From Novosphingobium resinovorum (GTDB lineage Bacteria; Pseudomonadota; Alphaproteobacteria; Sphingomonadales; Sphingomonadaceae): DNA of 64,000 nucleotides. The position numbers and the translations under genes are program-made. The DNA is taken from contig NZ_CP017076.1 in assembly GCF_001742225.1 (NCBI RefSeq), forward strand, positions 1,017,001 through 1,081,000, in the 5' to 3' direction. The notes beneath the pieces are model-generated. The model worked only from the letters and a program-made list of their open reading frames with translations. It was not told the origin of the DNA and did no database searches. This document shows, piece after piece, positions 16,590 through 25,114 of this stretch. How positions within the stretch are numbered: the stretch's first letter is position 1; each line of letters begins with the position of its first letter.

Positions 16590-17852
16590 GTGAAGATGCG
16601 CCAGAGTGACTTTTCGCGGCCTGCCCCCCGACCCGACGACCCGCGAGGGTGGGCGGTGGTGGTCGCCGCGATGGTCGGGGTGGCGCTGGGGCTGAGCCCG
16701 ATCCCGTTCTACACGATCGGCATGCTCGCCCCGCAGCTTTCCGCCGAATTCGGCTGGAGTTTCGCGGCGCTGATGGCCAGCATCACGGTGCAGTCGGGCG
16801 TCGTCATGGTCGCCAGCCCGCTCGCCGGGATCGCCATCGACCGGTTCGGCGCGCGGCCCGTGGCGCTCGTCTCGCTGCCGCTGTTCGGGCTCTCTTTCAT
16901 GAGCCTCGCACTCAGCAACGGGTCGCTGACTTTGTACTATGCGCAATGGGTAATCATGGCGGTGCTCGGCGTCGGCACCCTGTCCGCGACGTGGACGCGG
17001 GTGGTGACGCAATGGTTCGACAAGTGGCGCGGCATGGCGCTGGGCCTTGCGAGTTGCGGCACCGGCATCACCGGATTCATCATCAAGCCGCTCTGCGCCC
17101 ACCTGATCGAGACGCATGGCTGGCGCACGGCCGTGGTGGTGGTCGGCTGCTTGCCCATCGTCGTCGGCGTGCCCGTGGTGGCGTTGCTGTTCCGCGAGAT
17201 GGCGCGGGGCGCGGCGGCTTCGGACAAGCCGGTCGAAGTCGCGGAGGAGGTCGTCCAGTCCGGCCTGACGCTGGCCGAGACGGCGCGCGACCGGCGGCTG
17301 TGGATCATGGCGGGGGCCTTCCTGTTCATCGCCTTCGCCCTCACCGCGCCGACGCCCAACCTTGAGAACATCCTCAAGACCCGCGCTTTCACGCTCCCGC
17401 AAATCGGCGAGATCACCGCCGCCTTCGGGCTTTCGGTCATCGCCGGGAGACTGATCGGCGGCTGGCTGCTCGACCGTTTCTGGGCGCCGCTGATCGCCCT
17501 CGTCATCCTCGCGTTCCCGGCAATCGGCTGCTGGCTGCTGACGAGTTTGGCGCTGTCGCCGCTCATCGCGACGCTGGCCGTGATCTCGCTCGGGTTCGGT
17601 GCGGGGTTCGAATTCGACCTGCTCGCCTACCTGATCAGCCGCTTCTTCGGGCAGCGTCACTACGGGGCGATCTATGGATGCTTCTATGCCGTCATCGCTT
17701 TCGCGGGCGGTCTGGGGCCGGTCGTCTTTGGATATGTCTTCGACAGGATTGGCGATTACACGATTGCCCTGAGGTCGGGCTCGGCCTGTCTGGTTGTCGG
17801 CGCCGTACTGCTCCTCGCCATGGGCGCTTATCCAAAACTGTCAGAAAAATAA
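16590..17852 (+). CDS. MFS transporter (monocarboxylate/oxalate-type)
   Basis: 420 residues if started at GTG 16590 (GGAGA 9 bases upstream); ATG 16596 is an alternative two codons later. The first helix WAVVVAAMVGVALGLSPIPFY is followed by the twelve-helix MFS pattern, with loop DRFGARPVALVSLPLF between helices 2 and 3, and RLIGGWLLDRFWAP later. It is closely similar to the MFS protein at 35876-37129 (both have GLSPxPxYTxGMLAPQLSAxFGWS and RLxGGWLLDRFWAP), so the two are paralogues. Probably imports a carboxylate-type compound across the inner membrane. It has its own transcript, behind operator C. Confidence 0.88.
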   Translation: MKMRQSDFSRPAPRPDDPRGWAVVVAAMVGVALGLSPIPFYTIGMLAPQLSAEFGWSFAALMASITVQSGVVMVASPLAGIAIDRFGARPVALVSLPLFGLSFMSLALSNGSLTLYYAQWVIMAVLGVGTLSATWTRVVTQWFDKWRGMALGLASCGTGITGFIIKPLCAHLIETHGWRTAVVVVGCLPIVVGVPVVALLFREMARGAAASDKPVEVAEEVVQSGLTLAETARDRRLWIMAGAFLFIAFALTAPTPNLENILKTRAFTLPQIGEITAAFGLSVIAGRLIGGWLLDRFWAPLIALVILAFPAIGCWLLTSLALSPLIATLAVISLGFGAGFEFDLLAYLISRFFGQRHYGAIYGCFYAVIAFAGGLGPVVFGYVFDRIGDYTIALRSGSACLVVGAVLLLAMGAYPKLSEK

Positions 17853-17923
17853 CGATATTATCGGCTCCTGTGACTTCCGTGCCCCAGCGCAGAGGTAAAT
17901 CGACACGAGATCGATTTGGCGGG

Positions 17924-17929
17924 TTGACA
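17924..17929 (+). promoter_or_regulatory. Possible -35 box of TonB receptor gene
   Basis: TTGACA, a perfect -35 hexamer, 17 bp upstream of the segment covered by operator D. No good -10 hexamer is evident, so this is tentative. Confidence 0.35.
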
Positions 17930-17945
17930 CAAAGCGCAATCTATT

Positions 17946-17965
17946 ATGTCATCAATGCATAACAA
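17946..17965. promoter_or_regulatory. Candidate operator D of the TTGnTATA palindrome family
   Basis: ATGTCATC-AATG-CATAACAA, 10 of 14 consensus positions, right half nearly perfect. Its left half ATGTCAT also occurs in the reverse complement of operator F. It lies 72 bases before the TonB receptor start. Confidence 0.45.
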
Positions 17966-18037
17966 ATAAAGATCGCAGCGGCGGCGGCAGGATGCGCCCG
18001 CGTTCCAAGGTTTCAGGACAGAAAATGAGGAGTCGTC

Positions 18038-20293
18038 ATGCTTGATTCGACGAGGTGTATTCGTGCGCGCGCTCTGGGCGCCGCCGCACTGCTGGCCATC
18101 ACCGCCACCACGGCCCATGCACAGGACGCGCAGGCCACTGATGCGCCGCAGGCAAGTGGAAATCTCGGCAGCGACATCATTGTCACCGCGCAGCGCCGTC
18201 CCGAGCGTCTGCAGGACGTCCCGGTCGCCGTCACCGCCTTCAGCGAAGAGATGATCCGTAACCTCAACCTGAACGACGCAATCAAGACCGCGCAGATGGT
18301 GCCGGGCATGATCGCCACGCACAACGCAGGGCTGGGCACCGCCAACGCCTACTACCTGCGCGGCCTCGGCAACAGCCAGTCGGTCGCGACTTTCGATCCG
18401 CCGGTCGGCACGTATGTCGACAACGTCTACGTCGCGCGCCAGAACGCCAACAACTACCAGTTCTTCGACGTCGACCGCGTGGAAGTGCTCCGCGGACCGC
18501 AGGGCACGCTGTTCGGCCGCAACACCACCGGCGGCGCCGTCTCGGTGATCATGAAGAAGCCGTCGGACCGGATGGGCGCCAAGTTCGAGGCGACCTACGG
18601 CTCCTATGACCGCGTCACCGCCAAGACCACCGTGGACCTGCCGGTGAGCGAGCGCGTGCTGACGAAGTGGTCCGCCTACTACGTCTACGACAAGGGCTAC
18701 CTCAAGAACGTCACCACCGGCGACCGCCTCAACGGCGAGCGCAACTACGGCTTCCGCGGCGACGTGCGCTTCCTGCCGACCGACGACCTGACCATCGATC
18801 TGTCGGGCGAGTACACCCGCAACACCGGCACCTACCTTGGCGTCTACGCCGCGCCGGGCGCGTCGGATCGCTACAAGACGACGACCACGCCGGATTTCTA
18901 CAACACCCGCAATGCCTTGCCCGAAGGCAACTGCAAGGGCGACCCGGTCAACATCCTGCTGACCACGGTGACCGGCAACTGCTCGCTGACCGACAGCTAC
19001 GCGACGACCGCTGACGTCAATTGGAACACCGATGCCGGCAACCTCGAACTGATCGCGGGCTATCGCGAGCAGGAGCAGGGCTACATCAACAATTACAACG
19101 GCACGACCACCAACGTCTACGCCGCCTACATCCTGGCCGACAAGATCAGGAACCATCAGGTTTCGACCGAACTGAAGTGGACCGGCGAAGCATTCGACGA
19201 CAAGTTGAAGTACGTTGCCGGCGTGTTCTACCTGCGCGAAGTGAACCATCTCGCTTCGGCCGACTTCCAGGGTTCGGCGACGGCTACCGCGTTCAATCTC
19301 CTGCAGGATCGCCATTTCCGCCAGCAGGTGGAGACCGTCGCTGGTTACCTCCAGGGCGACTACGAGGTCGTGCCCGACCTGACCGTGACCGTGGGTGCGC
19401 GCTACACCTACGAGAAGAAGAGCATCGAGTACTTCGATTCCGAGCGTTTTCCCGGCTTCGGCTTCAACAGCGCCGACGTGCGCGCGGCAGGCATTCCGCT
19501 CAAGCTGACGCAGAACCGCGTGACCCCGCGCTTCGCGATCAACTACAAGCTCTCGCCCTCGGTCATGCTCTATGCTTCGGCGACGAACGGCTTCAAGTCG
19601 GGCGGCTGGAACGGCAACGCCGCCGTCGCGACCCGCGTGCTGGCGTTCGAGCCGGAAGTCACGTGGTCCTACGAAGGCGGCGTGAAGTCGGAACTGTTCG
19701 ACCGCAAGGTACGCATCAACCTCAACGGCTACTACGCCCGCACCAAGAACCTGCAGATCACCTCGGGCATCGTCCCGCCGGGTGAGACGGTGATCGTCAG
19801 CCTCGCGCGCAATGCCGGTACGCTGGTCGACTACGGCCTGGAGTTCGAGACCGTCTTCGCGCCGGTGCGCAATTTCGAATTCTTCGCCAACGGTTCGCTG
19901 TCGCATGGCGAGTATTCGTCGGTCGTGATCCTGCCGGGCGTGTCGCAGGCGCTGCAGATTTCCACCGATACCCGGCCGGTGCGTACGCCGACCTTCCAGT
20001 TCACCGGCGGCGCGACGTACACGATCCCGGTCGACGCGCTGGACGGCGACATCAAGCTGATCGGCTCGTACCGGCACAATTCCTCGTACTATATCGCCGT
20101 GCTGAACACGGCGGCGGCCCCGCGCGAGGACTTCGTGGACCTCAAGGTCTCGTACGAGAAGACCGACGGCAGTTTCGGCGCGTCGTTCGGCGTGACCAAC
20201 CTGACCAAGCAGGAGACGATCACCGCGAACTTCCTCTCGCTGTTCCCGGGCGATCCGCGCCGCTTCACCGGCAGCGTCTGGTTCAAGTTCTGA
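18038..20293 (+). CDS. TonB-dependent outer-membrane receptor
   Basis: 751 residues, ATG 18038 with GAGGAG 6 bases upstream. Signal peptide of about 30 residues (ALLAITATTAHA cleavage), then a TonB-box region and DIIVTAQRRPERLQDVPVAV. The plug domain has VDRVEVLRGPQGTLFGRNT at about residues 145-163, the hallmark of these receptors. The barrel follows, ending in a terminal Phe (TGSVWFKF). It imports an unidentified ligand through the outer membrane. The MFS transporter just upstream on the same strand could take the ligand on through the inner membrane. Three hairpins follow the gene. Candidate operator D precedes it. Confidence 0.95.
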   Translation: MLDSTRCIRARALGAAALLAITATTAHAQDAQATDAPQASGNLGSDIIVTAQRRPERLQDVPVAVTAFSEEMIRNLNLNDAIKTAQMVPGMIATHNAGLGTANAYYLRGLGNSQSVATFDPPVGTYVDNVYVARQNANNYQFFDVDRVEVLRGPQGTLFGRNTTGGAVSVIMKKPSDRMGAKFEATYGSYDRVTAKTTVDLPVSERVLTKWSAYYVYDKGYLKNVTTGDRLNGERNYGFRGDVRFLPTDDLTIDLSGEYTRNTGTYLGVYAAPGASDRYKTTTTPDFYNTRNALPEGNCKGDPVNILLTTVTGNCSLTDSYATTADVNWNTDAGNLELIAGYREQEQGYINNYNGTTTNVYAAYILADKIRNHQVSTELKWTGEAFDDKLKYVAGVFYLREVNHLASADFQGSATATAFNLLQDRHFRQQVETVAGYLQGDYEVVPDLTVTVGARYTYEKKSIEYFDSERFPGFGFNSADVRAAGIPLKLTQNRVTPRFAINYKLSPSVMLYASATNGFKSGGWNGNAAVATRVLAFEPEVTWSYEGGVKSELFDRKVRINLNGYYARTKNLQITSGIVPPGETVIVSLARNAGTLVDYGLEFETVFAPVRNFEFFANGSLSHGEYSSVVILPGVSQALQISTDTRPVRTPTFQFTGGATYTIPVDALDGDIKLIGSYRHNSSYYIAVLNTAAAPREDFVDLKVSYEKTDGSFGASFGVTNLTKQETITANFLSLFPGDPRRFTGSVWFKF

Positions 20294-20306
20294 GGAGAGT
20301 CCTTTG

Positions 20307-20371
20307 GGAAAATGCCCTGCGGGGCATTTTCCTCGCGGCCGGTGCCGCGAAATCCGCCCTTGGCGGATTTC
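20307..20371. repeat. Two short hairpin elements of the GAAAnn...nnTTTC kind
   Basis: Hairpin 1, 20307-20332: GGAAAATGCCC / GGGCATTTTCC, loop TGCG. Hairpin 2, 20349-20371: GAAATCCGCC / GGCGGATTTC, loop CTT. Both are perfect stems just after the receptor stop. A similar hairpin occurs inside the 3' end of the DUF1330 gene at 37685-37708. Confidence 0.8.
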
Positions 20372-20390
20372 CAAACTAGGTGATCAGCAA

Positions 20391-20413
20391 GGGGCGCTTC
20401 GGTGCCCCTTTTT
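20391..20413 (+). terminator. Rho-independent terminator after TonB receptor
   Basis: GGGGCGC / GTGCCCC stem with a TTCG tetraloop followed by TTTTT. Confidence 0.88.
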
Positions 20414-20521
20414 CTTGCCCGACTTTTTCGCCTGCCGAATTTGCCGTTGCGCGGGCAATTGACTTAACTACGCGAGGTTTGACGATCAGGCTCGCGCAGT
20501 CCCGCGCGGGTGCAGTCTTGA

Positions 20522-21283
20522 ATGTTCGGGAGTATCGGGGTGGTCGATCGCGACGCTGCAGTGCCGCTCTATTATCAGATCTACCTGCAACTGCGTGACG
20601 AGATCCTGAGCGGTCAGCGCCCTTTCGGCAGCGCTATGCCCACCGAGCACGAACTGGCCGAACTCTTCGGCGTGTCGCGCATCACCGCGCGCAGGGTGCT
20701 GAACGAACTGGCCGAGCAGCGCTATGTCGAGCGCAAGCGGCGGCTGGGCACCACGGTCATCTTCAAGTCCCCCGCCAAGCCGATCGAGGCGGACATCGAC
20801 CAGGCGATGGACTCGCTGATGGCGCTGGGTAGCGGCACCACCGTCAATGTGATCGAGGTCAACCGCGAGAAACCCAACCCCACCGTCGCCGCCGCGCTGC
20901 AGGTCGATGCGGGGGAGGACGTGATCCGCGCCGTGCGTATCCGCTATCTGGACGGGACGCCGATCGGCTATGTCGTCAGTTATGTGCCGGGCGATCTGGC
21001 CGGGCTGATCACGCCGGGCAATCTTGGCAAGGGGCCGATCCTGCAGCTGCTGGCTGATGCCGGCTACAAGGCGGTCCATGCGGACCAGACCATCGGCGCG
21101 CTTCAGGCCGATCCCAAGCTGGCACAGGCGCTGGAGATCGCCCCGCTCGCCGCGCTGCTGCGGATCAGCCGCACCAGCTACGATGCGAACGAGCGGCCCT
21201 TCCTGCTGACTTTCGCGCATTACCGCTCGGACAAGTTCACGATCCGGCTCGATCTTCACGGAACCCGCTACGCGGTCAATTGA
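20522..21283 (+). CDS. GntR-family transcriptional regulator, HutC (UTRA) subfamily
   Basis: 253 residues. Winged helix at about 15-85: PLYYQIYLQLRDEILSG, then PTEHELAELFGVSRITARRV as the helix-turn-helix, and a wing before TTVIFKS. The rest is a UTRA ligand domain (about 100-250) with FLLTFAHYRSDKFTIRLDL near the end, typical of HutC-like regulators, which normally repress catabolic genes until a pathway metabolite binds. HutC-type proteins bind short AT-rich palindromes with TATA-like halves. A matching half-site pair lies right after the gene (21322-21341), and six more lie at other promoters of the window. It is the natural candidate regulator of the whole island; this is inference. Confidence 0.92.
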   Translation: MFGSIGVVDRDAAVPLYYQIYLQLRDEILSGQRPFGSAMPTEHELAELFGVSRITARRVLNELAEQRYVERKRRLGTTVIFKSPAKPIEADIDQAMDSLMALGSGTTVNVIEVNREKPNPTVAAALQVDAGEDVIRAVRIRYLDGTPIGYVVSYVPGDLAGLITPGNLGKGPILQLLADAGYKAVHADQTIGALQADPKLAQALEIAPLAALLRISRTSYDANERPFLLTFAHYRSDKFTIRLDLHGTRYAVN

Positions 21284-21321
21284 GCGACCCAATTCGGTCA
21301 TAGCGCGCTTGCGCACCGATA

Positions 21322-21341
21322 TTGTTATAGTTACGATACAA
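21322..21341. promoter_or_regulatory. Candidate operator E of the TTGnTATA palindrome family
   Basis: TTGTTATA-GTTA-CGATACAA, 10 of 14 positions, left half perfect and CAA at the right end. It lies between the GntR gene and the MDR gene, 29 bases before the latter's start. Confidence 0.5.
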
Positions 21342-21369
21342 AAAGCATCATTCAACGCTTGGGGGTATC

Positions 21370-22386
21370 GTGAAGGCCTATACGATCGGTTCGCAGCAGG
21401 GCATCGCCTCGCTGACCGCAGTAACCAGGGACGTGCCGCAGCCTGGCCCCGGTCAGGTTCTCGTCAAGGTGCGCGCGGTGTCGCTCAACCATCGCGACCT
21501 GCTCATCGTCTCCAGCAAGTACGGCGCCCCGCGTCCCGAAGACCGCGTGCCGGTGTCGGACGGTGTCGGCGAAGTGGCGGTTCTTGGCGAGGGTGTGTCG
21601 GGTATCGACGTCGGCCAGCGCGTCACCGCGCCGCATTTCGTCAGCTGGACCGACGGTCCGTTCTCGCCCGCTTACTTCGGCCACGACCTTGGTGTGACCC
21701 ATGACGGCTGGCTGGCCGAGTACGTGCTGGTCCCGGCGCACGCGCTGGTGAAGGTGCCGGATTCGCTGACCGACCGCCAGGTCGCGGCGCTGTCCGGCGC
21801 GGCGCTGACCGCGTGGAACGCGATCGTCGAGGTCGGCAAGGTCAAGGCGGGCGACAGCGTGCTCGCGCTCGGCACCGGCGGCGTTTCGATCATGGCGCTG
21901 CAGATCGCCCGCATGTGCGGCGCGCGCGTCGCCATCACTTCGTCCAGCGACGAGAAGCTGGAACAGGCCCGCGCGCTCGGCGCCGACGTGACGGTGAACT
22001 ACCGCAGCGATGCGGAGTGGGAGAAGACGATCTTCGCCGCGCTCGGCAACGGCGCCGACATTGTCGTCGAGACCGGCGGCCTCGCCACCCTGCGGCAGTC
22101 GATCGCGGCGGCGGCGCCGAACGGCCGCATCGCCATCATCGGCGCGCTGGGCGGCACCGTCAGCGATCCGCTGCCCAACTTCGGCACGATCATCGGCAAG
22201 AACCTCGCCATTCACGGCATCGCTGCGGGCGGCCGCGCGATGCTGCAGCGACTGGTCAACGCGATCGCGATCAACGGCATGGAGCCGGTGGTCAACAAGG
22301 TGTTCGGCTTCGACGAGGCCGCCGATGCCTACGCCTACCTCCACTCGGGCGATCACTTCGGCAAGGTGATGATCCATGTCGCCTGA
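21370..22386 (+). CDS. MDR-superfamily oxidoreductase (zinc-type alcohol dehydrogenase / quinone reductase-like)
   Basis: 338 residues from GTG 21370. N-terminal GroES-like half with AVSLNHRDLLIVSSKYG, PVSDGVGEVAVLGEGV and DVGQRVTAPHFVSW; Rossmann half with VLALGTGGVSIMALQIARMC at about residues 160-180, then SSSDEKLEQARALGADVTVN. This is an NAD(P)-dependent alcohol dehydrogenase or enone/quinone reductase. The structural-zinc Cys cluster of classic ADH is absent, favouring the quinone-oxidoreductase-like branch. The stop overlaps the start of the MmgE/PrpD gene (TGATG), so the two act in one pathway. Operator E lies upstream. Confidence 0.9.
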   Translation: MKAYTIGSQQGIASLTAVTRDVPQPGPGQVLVKVRAVSLNHRDLLIVSSKYGAPRPEDRVPVSDGVGEVAVLGEGVSGIDVGQRVTAPHFVSWTDGPFSPAYFGHDLGVTHDGWLAEYVLVPAHALVKVPDSLTDRQVAALSGAALTAWNAIVEVGKVKAGDSVLALGTGGVSIMALQIARMCGARVAITSSSDEKLEQARALGADVTVNYRSDAEWEKTIFAALGNGADIVVETGGLATLRQSIAAAAPNGRIAIIGALGGTVSDPLPNFGTIIGKNLAIHGIAAGGRAMLQRLVNAIAINGMEPVVNKVFGFDEAADAYAYLHSGDHFGKVMIHVA

Positions 22387-23762
22387 TGACTCCAGCGACC
22401 ATGGCTGACCCCGCCGCCCGCCTCGCCGATCACGCGCTGTCCGTCGAGTGGGCGGCGCTGCCTCCCTCGGCGCAGGCGGCGGCCCGTGCTTTCCTGTTCG
22501 ACAGCCTTGCGGTCGGCGTGGCGGGGTATTCCGCCATCTACGCCGAAGAAATCCGCAAGGCCGCGCAGATCTGGACCGGCGGGGCTGCGGGCGAGGGCAT
22601 GGTGCTGGGCGCACCGGATCTGCGCCTGCCCGCGCCTTACGCGGCTTACGTCAACGCCTACCAGATCCACTCGCAGGAATACGACTGCGTGCATGAGCCG
22701 GCGGTCGCCCACCCGATGGCGACCGTCTGCGCGGCGCTGCTGGCCGAGGCCGGGCGTGCTCCGGCCTCGGGCGAGGATTTTCTCGCCGCCGTGGTCGCCG
22801 GGATCGACGTGGTGGCGACGCTGGGCGTGGCGGTGAAGGGGCCGCTTAAGTTCTTCCGCCCGGCGACGGCAGGCGTCTTCGGCTGCGTCGCCGCGCTTTC
22901 GCGCCTGCGCCGGGTAGAGCCGGAAGTCGCCTATCGTGCCTTCGGCCACGCCCTCGCACTGGCGAGCGGGACGATGCAGTCGCACATCGAGGGCAAGCCC
23001 ACGCTGGCGCTGCAGGTGGCGGGCGCGGCGCGCTCGGCGGTCGAGGCGTTCGACCTTGCGCGCGCCGGAATACCCTCGCCCGCAGGCGCGATCGGGGGGC
23101 CGTTCGGCTACATGGCGCTGTTCGAGCACGACCCGGTGCTGGAGCCCGAACTCGACAAGCTGGGCAAAGTCTGGCGCGTCGAGGAAGTCAGCTGGAAACC
23201 GTTCCCCACCGGCCGCGCAGCGCAAGGGGCGATCGTCGCCCTCAAAACGCTGATGGTCGGGCATGGTGTGACGGCGGACAATCTGGAAGCGCTGGAATAC
23301 CATGCGCCGCCTTTGATTCATCGATTGGTCGGCCGCCGTCCGCAGGCGGACATGACGGTGGCCTATGCGCGGCTGTGCTTCGCGTGGCTCGGCGCGGTGG
23401 TTCTGACCGAGGGTGGCGTGGGCCTCGATGCCTTTACGCCCGCGCGGCTGGGCGATCCGGTTTTGACGGCGATTGCGGAGAAAATCACCGTCGTTGCGGA
23501 CGACAACCCCGATCTTGCGGCTTTCGTACCGGCTTTTGCGCATGTGCGGCTGGTGGACGGGCGGTCTTTCCGCGTCGATGTCGCCCGGCAGCTCGGCGCG
23601 CCGGAGTGGCCTTTGACGCTGGAGCAGCAGCTGGAGAAGGCGGGCAAGTGCTTCGCGTTCGGCGGGCTGGATGCGGCGCTGGTGCCACAGCTGCACGCGC
23701 TGGTCGGGCGGCTGGATGCGGCTGGGGATGTGATTGCCACACTATCCGAAGTTCTCGACTGA
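22386..23762 (+). CDS. MmgE/PrpD-family protein (2-methylcitrate dehydratase-like)
   Basis: 458 residues from ATG 22386 (coupled to the MDR gene); ATG 22401 is an alternative. The family outline is clear: N-terminal helical ARAFLFDSLAVGVAG, then YAAYVNAYQIHSQEYDCVHE, the His-containing motif family members use near the active site, AVKGPLKFFRPATAGVFG, and the second domain beginning VSWKPFPTGRAAQGAIVAL. Members dehydrate or isomerise tricarboxylic and related acids (PrpD, cis-aconitate decarboxylase, IDS epimerase). It is not next to PrpB/PrpC genes, so a propionate role is unlikely; a dehydration or decarboxylation step in this pathway is more probable. Third-codon and base use match its neighbours. 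Confidence 0.9.
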   Translation: MTPATMADPAARLADHALSVEWAALPPSAQAAARAFLFDSLAVGVAGYSAIYAEEIRKAAQIWTGGAAGEGMVLGAPDLRLPAPYAAYVNAYQIHSQEYDCVHEPAVAHPMATVCAALLAEAGRAPASGEDFLAAVVAGIDVVATLGVAVKGPLKFFRPATAGVFGCVAALSRLRRVEPEVAYRAFGHALALASGTMQSHIEGKPTLALQVAGAARSAVEAFDLARAGIPSPAGAIGGPFGYMALFEHDPVLEPELDKLGKVWRVEEVSWKPFPTGRAAQGAIVALKTLMVGHGVTADNLEALEYHAPPLIHRLVGRRPQADMTVAYARLCFAWLGAVVLTEGGVGLDAFTPARLGDPVLTAIAEKITVVADDNPDLAAFVPAFAHVRLVDGRSFRVDVARQLGAPEWPLTLEQQLEKAGKCFAFGGLDAALVPQLHALVGRLDAAGDVIATLSEVLD

Positions 23763-23770
23763 CCACTACT

Positions 23771-23850
23771 GTCGTCTTTGCGAGCGTAGCGAAGCAATCC
23801 AAGGCGGCGCTGAACTGCCCTGGATTGCTTCGCTACGCTCGCAATGACGA
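23771..23850. repeat. Inverted-repeat element, copy 1 of 3 (core AGCGTAGCGAAGCAATCC)
   Basis: Arms 23778-23801 and 23821-23844 are complementary over 24 bp, loop of 19. The same element recurs at 30800-30876 and 57936-58012. It sits between converging genes (stops at 23762 + and 23907 -). No insertion sequence or coding potential. Confidence 0.88.
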
Positions 23851-23906
23851 ACGGAAGATGAGCAAGGGGGAAGCCCTCTCCGCCGGGCGAAGAGGGCCTC
23901 ATATCA

Positions 23907-24731
23907 TCAATGCGGCTCCTCACCGCCCGAGACGTTCATGCTCTCGCCGGTGATGTAGATCGCCTCGTCTGAGCACAGGAACGCCACGGCGGCGGCGGTG
24001 TCCTCAGGCATGCCGGGACGGCCCATCGGGATGCGCGCGGCCATGTTGGCGAGGTATTTCTCCACCGAGATGCCCTGCACCTCAGCGAAATGCTCGTTCT
24101 GCCACTTGCCGAGCCCGGTGGTGACGTGGTTCGGGCACACGTTGTTGACGGTGATGCCGTGCGCGCCTAGCTCGATCGAGGCCGAGCGCACCAGCCCGAC
24201 GAGGCCGTGCTTCGAGGCGGTGTAAGCCTGCGCATGCATGAACCCGGACTTCGCCGCCTGGCTGGCGATGTTGACGACGCGGCCGCCTTTTCCTTGCGCG
24301 ATCATGATCTCCGCCGCTGCCTGCAGGCCGTACCATGCACCGGTCAGGTTGACGTCGATCACCGCGCGCCATTCGTCGGCAGAGACCTCCATCATCGGCT
24401 TCATGATATAGCCGATCCCTGCGTTGTTCACCCAGATGTCGAGCGAGCCGTGGGTGTCCACCGCATGGCGGGCCAGCGCGCGGACCTGTTCGGGATTGCG
24501 CACGTCGCAGGGGAAGGTCGAAGCCTTCGGCAGCGATGCGGCGATGGCGTCCATCTCGGCGCTGGAGCCGGTCATCGAACCGGGCGTAGCCGCGTCGGCC
24601 GGGGCGCCGATGTCGGAGATCACCACGGTCGCGCCCTCGGCTGCGAGGCGGCGGGCGATGCCTTCGCCCAGCCCGCCCGCACGGCCGGAGCCGGTTACGA
24701 CCGCGACCTTGCCGTCGAAGCGACCGCTCAT
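23907..24731 (-). CDS. SDR-family NAD(P)-dependent oxidoreductase
   Basis: 274 residues, start ATG 24731 overlapping the upstream stop (ATGA). Classical short-chain dehydrogenase: TGSGRAGGLGEGIARRL nucleotide-binding loop (residues about 13-29), acidic DIG at the end of strand 2 suggesting NAD preference, NNAG at about 111, catalytic Ser in NIASQAAKSG and YTASK (Tyr and Lys) at about 180, and a C-terminal SGGEEPH. It oxidises or reduces a secondary alcohol/ketone of the pathway. It is co-expressed with the small RedY/HapK-like protein upstream, and divergent from the methyltransferase operon across operator F. Confidence 0.93.
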   Translation of the reverse strand: MSGRFDGKVAVVTGSGRAGGLGEGIARRLAAEGATVVISDIGAPADAATPGSMTGSSAEMDAIAASLPKASTFPCDVRNPEQVRALARHAVDTHGSLDIWVNNAGIGYIMKPMMEVSADEWRAVIDVNLTGAWYGLQAAAEIMIAQGKGGRVVNIASQAAKSGFMHAQAYTASKHGLVGLVRSASIELGAHGITVNNVCPNHVTTGLGKWQNEHFAEVQGISVEKYLANMAARIPMGRPGMPEDTAAAVAFLCSDEAIYITGESMNVSGGEEPH

Positions 24732-25036
24732 GAGCCCAGCTTCTCGGTCATGATGAAGATCGGGTCGGCCCAGTCCTGGAACTCGGCGGCGACCTTGCCC
24801 ATGGCCTCGGTCGAGGTTTCCTCGCCGAACAGGTCCATGTCGGACACGTCGATGATCTCGACGTACTGGTAGGGCGCGGTGCCGCCGCCCAGCAGGCCCG
24901 CCGTGCGCAGCACCTCGAAATTGGAGACGGACTTCAGGCCGTTCACGGTCGGCAGATCGGTAGTCTCCGCCCAGCGTTCATAATCGGCGACGCTCTTTCC
25001 GGCCTTGAGGTTCAGCAGCACGATGATGCGAGTCAC
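24728..25036 (-). CDS. RedY/HapK-like small protein
   Basis: 102 residues from ATG 25036. The N-terminus TRIIVLLNLKAGKSVADYERWA, TTDLPTVNGLKSVSNFEVLR and ending AAEFQDWADPIFIMTEKL match the REDY/HapK family of dimeric alpha+beta barrels, known from prodigiosin-type gene clusters (recall of family). The exact role of the family is unclear. Folds of this type include small cyclases, monooxygenases and ligand-binding proteins. It is coupled to the SDR gene and is first gene of a two-gene unit, sharing the promoter region with the methyltransferase operon. Confidence 0.8.
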   Translation of the reverse strand: MTRIIVLLNLKAGKSVADYERWAETTDLPTVNGLKSVSNFEVLRTAGLLGGGTAPYQYVEIIDVSDMDLFGEETSTEAMGKVAAEFQDWADPIFIMTEKLGS

Positions 25037-25076
25037 GGGTAATCTCCTCCTTGAGGTGAGCCAAGCTACCTGTTAT

Positions 25077-25096
25077 TTGATATAGAAGCATGACAT
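25077..25096. promoter_or_regulatory. Candidate operator F of the TTGnTATA palindrome family
   Basis: TTGATATA-GAAG-CATGACAT, 11 of 14 positions, left half perfect. It lies between the divergent RedY-like gene (starts 25036) and the methyltransferase gene (starts 25115). Confidence 0.55.
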
Positions 25097-25114
25097 ATAA
25101 CGCGAGGGTTGACC

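Noticed and set aside
17858..20374. 838-codon minus-strand open frame opposite the TonB receptor at 18038
   Set aside because: Antisense shadow with no recognisable domain; the plus-strand receptor is certain.
22386..23762. Call as prpD of the methylcitrate cycle
   Set aside because: No prpB, prpC or acnD nearby; family members have varied substrates, so only the family name is used.
23771..23850. Inverted repeats as ends of an insertion sequence or a CRISPR-like array
   Set aside because: No transposase, no target duplication, no regular spacing; arms face each other over a short loop, so it is a hairpin element.
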